Part shown: positions 60,193-64,000 of the stretch, piece after piece
Layout: each line of letters begins with the position of its first letter
How positions within the stretch are numbered: position 1 is the stretch's first letter
DNA from: Alkalibacillus aidingensis
Lineage (GTDB): Bacteria; Bacillota; Bacilli; Bacillales; Alkalibacillaceae
DNA: 64,000 nucleotides
Direction: 5' to 3'
NCBI RefSeq assembly: GCF_014595945.1
Contig: NZ_JABXWU010000002.1
Location: forward strand, 310,001-374,000
The notes under the pieces: model-generated
What the model was told of the DNA's origin: nothing
Databases searched by the model: none
What the model saw: the letters and a program-made list of their open reading frames with translations, nothing else
Program-made: the position numbers and the translations under genes

Positions 60193-60298
60193 AGGAAGGT
60201 TTTGTGCGTTGCGTGGGTTGGTTTTTCGTTATACAATTAAAGGTGTTTTGTAAAAAATTGATAGGTTACTAAATTTATATATATTGGGGATGAAGGGC

Positions 60299-62359
60299 AT
60301 GAAGGATTTAAGGAGTCCTGAGAAGAGGTTTCGTCCTGAGATTGAGGGTGTTAGAGCTCTTGCGGCGATGCTGGTTGCGGTCTATCATATTTGGTTAGGC
60401 TCGGTCTCAGGTGGAGTTGATGTCTTTTTTATCGTTTCTGGCTATTTGATTACGACTTCTTTGTTAACGAAGGTTGAGAGAAGTGGTCGTATTAATATAT
60501 TTGAATATTTGTTGGGGTTAGCGAGAAGGTTGCTTCCGCTTGCTTTAACGGTGGTTTTTGTCACCACGGCGCATGCGATCTTTATTTTACCTCAAGTGCA
60601 GTGGGGGCAGACAATTTCGCAGGTATTTTCGTCGATTTTTTATTATCAGAATTGGATGTTGGCGAATAACTCTGTCGATTATTTGGCGCAGAATAATGAG
60701 GCGAGTCCGTTTCAGCATTTTTGGGCGTTGTCGATTCAGGGGCAGTTTTATGTGACGTGGCCTTTATTGATCTTATTGACGTATTTCTTGGCGCGTAAGC
60801 TGTTTAAAACGCCGATTCGTAAAACGTTCCTTACAATATTAGTGATAATTTTCGTAGCTTCTTTAAGCTATTCAGTTTATATCACGGCGACGAATCAGCC
60901 TTGGGCATATTTTGATACGTTTGCTCGTGTTTGGGAGTTCAGTTTAGGTGGAATGTTGGCGGTATTAATTCCTTACCTTTCCTTCCATAGGTTGGTTAGT
61001 TTAGTAGTGGGCTGGTTAGGATTTGCGATTATTTCGTTGACGGGATTAATTTTGCCTGTGTCAGATGTGTTCCCAGGTTATGCGGCGTTGCTACCGATCT
61101 CAGGTGTGATTTTAATTATCATTTCTGCTGAAAATGCGAGTCAATTTGGCGTGCAGCGGTTGCTTGGTTCTAAGGCGCTTGTATATTTAGGTAGTATTTC
61201 GTATGCCTTTTACTTATGGCACTGGCCGCTATTAATCTTTTATTATCATTACTTCAATCGCGTGACGGTACCATTTGTCGATGGTGTGTTGATTCTATTA
61301 GGTTCATTCATTCTATCGATTTTATCGGCAAAATTACTAGAGACACCGATTCGAGGCATGAGTGTCCGGACTCAAAAGCGCCGATTAGCTGTTGTTTTAT
61401 CAGCATTCATCATTCCGGTGTTGGCGATCGGGCTTTCGTGGAATCAGTATATTAATCAAGTTCAGGAGGCCGAGGCCGTTAAAGCTTCCAACTGGTCACC
61501 TGAGCAGGAATATATTATCGACAGTGATGATGGTGAGGCTGAACAGGAAGAGGATGAAACCATCTATACGGGGCCAGAGCCGTCTAAAGACGTATTTGAG
61601 ACGGCTATTGATGACTTACAACCATCGTTGATTCATGTAACCGATGATCTACCGGTTATCTATGATGATGAAAGCTGCTACTCTAGCTCAACCGATCCAA
61701 CGGTAAATATTTGCTCAATGGGTGAAACGGAAAATCCTGATTACACCGTAGCTTTAGTCGGAGGCTCTCACTCAGGCCACTGGTACCCGGCGCTGGAGGT
61801 TGCGGCATCAGAGTTGAACTTGCAAATTGATCTATATTTAAAAGACGCATGTCGCTATTCAACGGATGACTTCGACGGGCAATTATCGGAGTCATGTGTG
61901 GAGTGGGCTGAGCAAGTTGACGAGCCACTCATTGAAAATGCACCAGACCTCGTGATCACAACTGCAAGTGTCGCCGGTGGAACCAAAATTCCTCAAGGTT
62001 ATCTTGACAAGTGGGAGCTCCTCGAAGGGCACACGCATATTCTCGCGCTTCGTGACAACCCACGGATGCAAGAAGATGTACCAGCTTGCCTCGAGGAAAA
62101 AGGCATTGAAGACTGTGTGTCACCACGAAACGAAGTGCTATACAGTCCTCTACCTTGGGAAAATACAGACGGCATCCCTGACCATGTGTCCTTTGCCGAT
62201 TTCTCAGACCGCTTCTGTGATGATGAGTTATGCTACCCAGTCGTCGACGACATGATCGTCTACCGCGACAAGCACCATATCACCGCAGTTTACTCAAGGG
62301 CATTAGGACCATTATTGACGAAGGAAATTGCTGACGTATTAGATGAAATTGAATCATAG
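60299..62359 (+). CDS. OatA-like acyltransferase 3 with SGNH C-terminal domain
   Basis: About 686 residues from ATG 60299; ATG 60290 is also possible, and GGGG lies 9 nt before 60299. The N-terminal acyltransferase-3 domain has about ten TM helices with RPEIEGVRALAAMLVAVYH (catalytic His), FFIVSGYLIT and FYLWHWPLLIFYYH. An acidic linker (SDDGEAEQEEDETI) leads to an extracellular SGNH domain with VALVGGSHSGHW (nucleophile Ser) and DKHHITAVYSRAL (catalytic Asp/His). The family O-acylates peptidoglycan or wall polysaccharide. The left end is G/T-rich and the right end A/C-rich. Confidence 0.92.
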   Translation: MKDLRSPEKRFRPEIEGVRALAAMLVAVYHIWLGSVSGGVDVFFIVSGYLITTSLLTKVERSGRINIFEYLLGLARRLLPLALTVVFVTTAHAIFILPQVQWGQTISQVFSSIFYYQNWMLANNSVDYLAQNNEASPFQHFWALSIQGQFYVTWPLLILLTYFLARKLFKTPIRKTFLTILVIIFVASLSYSVYITATNQPWAYFDTFARVWEFSLGGMLAVLIPYLSFHRLVSLVVGWLGFAIISLTGLILPVSDVFPGYAALLPISGVILIIISAENASQFGVQRLLGSKALVYLGSISYAFYLWHWPLLIFYYHYFNRVTVPFVDGVLILLGSFILSILSAKLLETPIRGMSVRTQKRRLAVVLSAFIIPVLAIGLSWNQYINQVQEAEAVKASNWSPEQEYIIDSDDGEAEQEEDETIYTGPEPSKDVFETAIDDLQPSLIHVTDDLPVIYDDESCYSSSTDPTVNICSMGETENPDYTVALVGGSHSGHWYPALEVAASELNLQIDLYLKDACRYSTDDFDGQLSESCVEWAEQVDEPLIENAPDLVITTASVAGGTKIPQGYLDKWELLEGHTHILALRDNPRMQEDVPACLEEKGIEDCVSPRNEVLYSPLPWENTDGIPDHVSFADFSDRFCDDELCYPVVDDMIVYRDKHHITAVYSRALGPLLTKEIADVLDEIES

Positions 62360-62366
62360 ATTATAC

Positions 62367-62402
62367 CACCCCATCAGTTTATGGACTGATGGGGTGTTTT
62401 TG
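62367..62402 (+). terminator. intrinsic terminator of the acyltransferase gene
   Basis: CACCCCATCAGT and ACTGATGGGGTG are 12-bp perfect arms with a 6-nt loop followed by TTTTTG, 8 bp past the stop codon. Confidence 0.88.
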
Positions 62403-62453
62403 TTTGGGTGAGGTGGGTGTGGGGATTTTTCTTGCTACATCTGAGGGGGTTAA

Positions 62454-62560
62454 TGATGAATGGAGGATTTTATTGTGGGATCGCTGGTCATCATTGATGA
62501 ATGGTGGATTTTATTGTGTGATTGATGATTTTAATTGATGAATACGGGGTTTTTATTACT
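62454..62560 (+). repeat. 41-bp degenerate tandem repeat (about three units)
   Basis: TGATGAATGGNGGATTTTAT occurs at 62454 and 62495, and a degraded version TGATGAATACGGGGTTTTTA at 62536: two steps of exactly 41 bp. It lies between convergent genes. Nothing else is seen in 62403-62620. Confidence 0.75.
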
Positions 62561-62613
62561 GAACCCCTCCTCTTTATTGTTGAATTGGGATTAATGCCCC
62601 CACCCATACTTCA

Positions 62614-62645
62614 TAAAAAAATCAATCGGCCTCAGCCGATTGATC
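62614..62645 (-). terminator. intrinsic terminator of ptsI
   Basis: On the minus strand ATCAATCGGC and GCCGATTGAT enclose TGAG, followed by TTTTTTTA. It lies 20 bp after the ptsI stop codon. Confidence 0.88.
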
Positions 62646-62664
62646 TCCACCCGCTCAACAATAT

Positions 62665-64000
62665 TTACAATGACCGAATTAATTGCTTTGCTTTCGGGAT
62701 CGAAGCGGGTGTCATGCTGAATTCGTCTAAGCCCATGTCCAAATACAGTGGAATCAATTCAGGGTCTCCTGCTGTCTCGCCACACATTCCAACTTCGATG
62801 TTTTCGTGGTGTGCATTTTTAATTACCCACTCGATTAATCGCTGTACTCCTGGATGCTTCGGATCATACAAGTAGGACACGCTGTCGTTCATCCGGTCAG
62901 CGGCCATGGTGTATTGGATTAAATCGTTGGTTCCGATACTAAAAAAGTCCACTTCTTTAGCTAACTCAGCACTAATCATCGCGGCTGCAGGGGTTTCAAT
63001 CATAATGCCAATTTCGACATCGTCACGAAAATCAACTTGCTCCTCTTTTAACTCGTCTTTCACTTCCTGTACTATGTCTTTAGCTTCCTGCAACTCAGCA
63101 ACTGTTGAGATCATCGGGAACATGATCTTCAACTGGCCAAAAACACTCGCTCGTAATAACGCGCGAAGTTGGACTTTGAATAGCCCCTTATCATGAAGAG
63201 AAATTCGAATCGCCCGGTAACCTAAAAATGGATTCTCTTCTTTCGGCAAGTTTAAATAAGGAATCTCCTTATCCCCTCCGATGTCCATCGTGCGAACGAT
63301 CACAGGCTTTTCCTCCATTTTCTCAAGCACCACCCGATAAGCCTCAAATTGTTCATCTTCAGTTGGAGCTTCATTGCGGTTCATAAATAAAAATTCGGAT
63401 CGGAACAGTCCAATCCCGTCTGCGCCATTTTCTAAGACAGCCTCGACATCTGAGGGTGAGCCGATATTTGCCATTAGTTTCTTGACCTCACCATTTGCTC
63501 GAACTGCCGGTAACTCTTTAAGCTTCTCAAGCCTTTCCTTCTCTTCATCTGCCTTGGCAATTTTCCCTTCATACTCACCAACCAATTCTTCATCCGGGTT
63601 AACGTAAACGACACCGTCATCTCCATCTAAAATCACTAGATCACCATTCTCCACCACGTCACCTAGGACGCCAACGCCAACAACAGCTGGAATGCCAAGC
63701 GAACGCGCCATGATCGCTGTATGCGAGGTCTTCCCACCAGCTTCAGTCACCAATCCTTTCACCTTCTCTGTATCTAGGCCCACTGTATCCGAAGGCGTCA
63801 GATCTTTAGCAAAAATAACCGAATCCTTCTGAAATAAAAAAGCATCCCGTCTAACACCTTGTAAATGCTGGGATACTCGATCCATCACGTCCTTCAAGTC
63901 ATTGGCACGTTCTCTCATATATGGATCATCTAGCGCTTCAAACATCGAGATATGCTGTTGACTAACTTGATCCAAGGCGAATACTGCACTAACTTGACTA
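62665..64000 (-). CDS. ptsI: phosphoenolpyruvate-protein phosphotransferase, enzyme I (partial)
   Basis: C-terminal 445 residues of enzyme I of the phosphotransferase system; the frame continues through the window's right edge, so the start codon is outside. The phosphohistidine swivel domain has VTEAGGKTSHTAIMARSLGIPAVVG, split by the active His. The TIM barrel follows, with GADGIGLFRSEFLF, RTMDIGGDKEIPYL, FFSIGTNDLIQYTMAADRMN and the active-site Cys in VGMCGETAGDP. It transfers phosphate from PEP to HPr in the cytoplasm. ptsH is expected just beyond the edge. Confidence 0.95.
   Translation of the reverse strand, partial: SQVSAVFALDQVSQQHISMFEALDDPYMRERANDLKDVMDRVSQHLQGVRRDAFLFQKDSVIFAKDLTPSDTVGLDTEKVKGLVTEAGGKTSHTAIMARSLGIPAVVGVGVLGDVVENGDLVILDGDDGVVYVNPDEELVGEYEGKIAKADEEKERLEKLKELPAVRANGEVKKLMANIGSPSDVEAVLENGADGIGLFRSEFLFMNRNEAPTEDEQFEAYRVVLEKMEEKPVIVRTMDIGGDKEIPYLNLPKEENPFLGYRAIRISLHDKGLFKVQLRALLRASVFGQLKIMFPMISTVAELQEAKDIVQEVKDELKEEQVDFRDDVEIGIMIETPAAAMISAELAKEVDFFSIGTNDLIQYTMAADRMNDSVSYLYDPKHPGVQRLIEWVIKNAHHENIEVGMCGETAGDPELIPLYLDMGLDEFSMTPASIPKAKQLIRSL

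Overview
The window looks like the chromosome of a low- to mid-G+C, endospore-forming member of the Bacillaceae, probably a halophilic or alkaliphilic lineage. The evidence is strong AGGAGG-type ribosome binding sites with frequent TTG/GTG starts, very acidic solute-binding proteins and surface proteins, an SLH-anchored S-layer-type protein, and a SpoIVA-like protein. I see no rRNA, tRNA, CRISPR array, intact insertion sequence or prophage.

Layout. 0.8-15.5 kb: a long minus-strand operon for uptake and cleavage of amino-acid conjugates. It holds two M20 peptidases, an Opp/Dpp-type ABC transporter, three more M20 enzymes and a regulator; a sixth M20 enzyme is divergent. 16.4-20.5 kb: an SDR dehydrogenase, a SEC-C/TPR protein and a membrane-anchored protein. 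20.7-29.2 kb: a branched-chain-amino-acid-type (HAAT) ABC transporter interleaved with one acyl-CoA ligase and divergent from another, which suggests import and CoA activation of an organic acid. 29.4-39.6 kb: a patchwork of SpeG, small membrane and HTH proteins, a TrpF-like/PfkB pair, VanZ, an unknown gene behind a leader peptide and terminator, two proteins with ParB-like folds, and two tiny convergent genes. 39.9-44.5 kb: TetR, cytosine-permease-type transporter, DUF917 protein and hydantoinase/oxoprolinase. 45.0-51.3 kb: truncated SpoIVA paralogue, tyrosine-phosphatase fragment, lipoprotein with an AUC-like start, alpha/beta hydrolase, LysR and YeiH-type exporter. 51.3-62.4 kb: surface functions (lipoprotein, UDP-GlcNAc 2-epimerase, chemoreceptor, SLH protein, OatA-like acyltransferase). 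62.7-64 kb: the 3' part of ptsI.

The most unusual feature is the number of intergenic tandem arrays. Two families have a 52-bp period (391-672 and 19425-19660; 34064-34870, 16 units in exact register). One has a 51-bp period (15719-16262), four arrays have a 21-bp period (49.4, 52.4, 59.8 and 60.0 kb), and one is about 41 bp (62.5 kb). Their units share a core resembling TTGA(A/G)ACC-n-CTTyT, and the periods are close to 2, 4 or 5 DNA helical turns. A separate dispersed element, GTGCCTGTCACTTCCCG, occurs repeatedly between 53.8 and 60.2 kb, sometimes as inverted pairs. All product calls come from reading the proteins; no database search was run.
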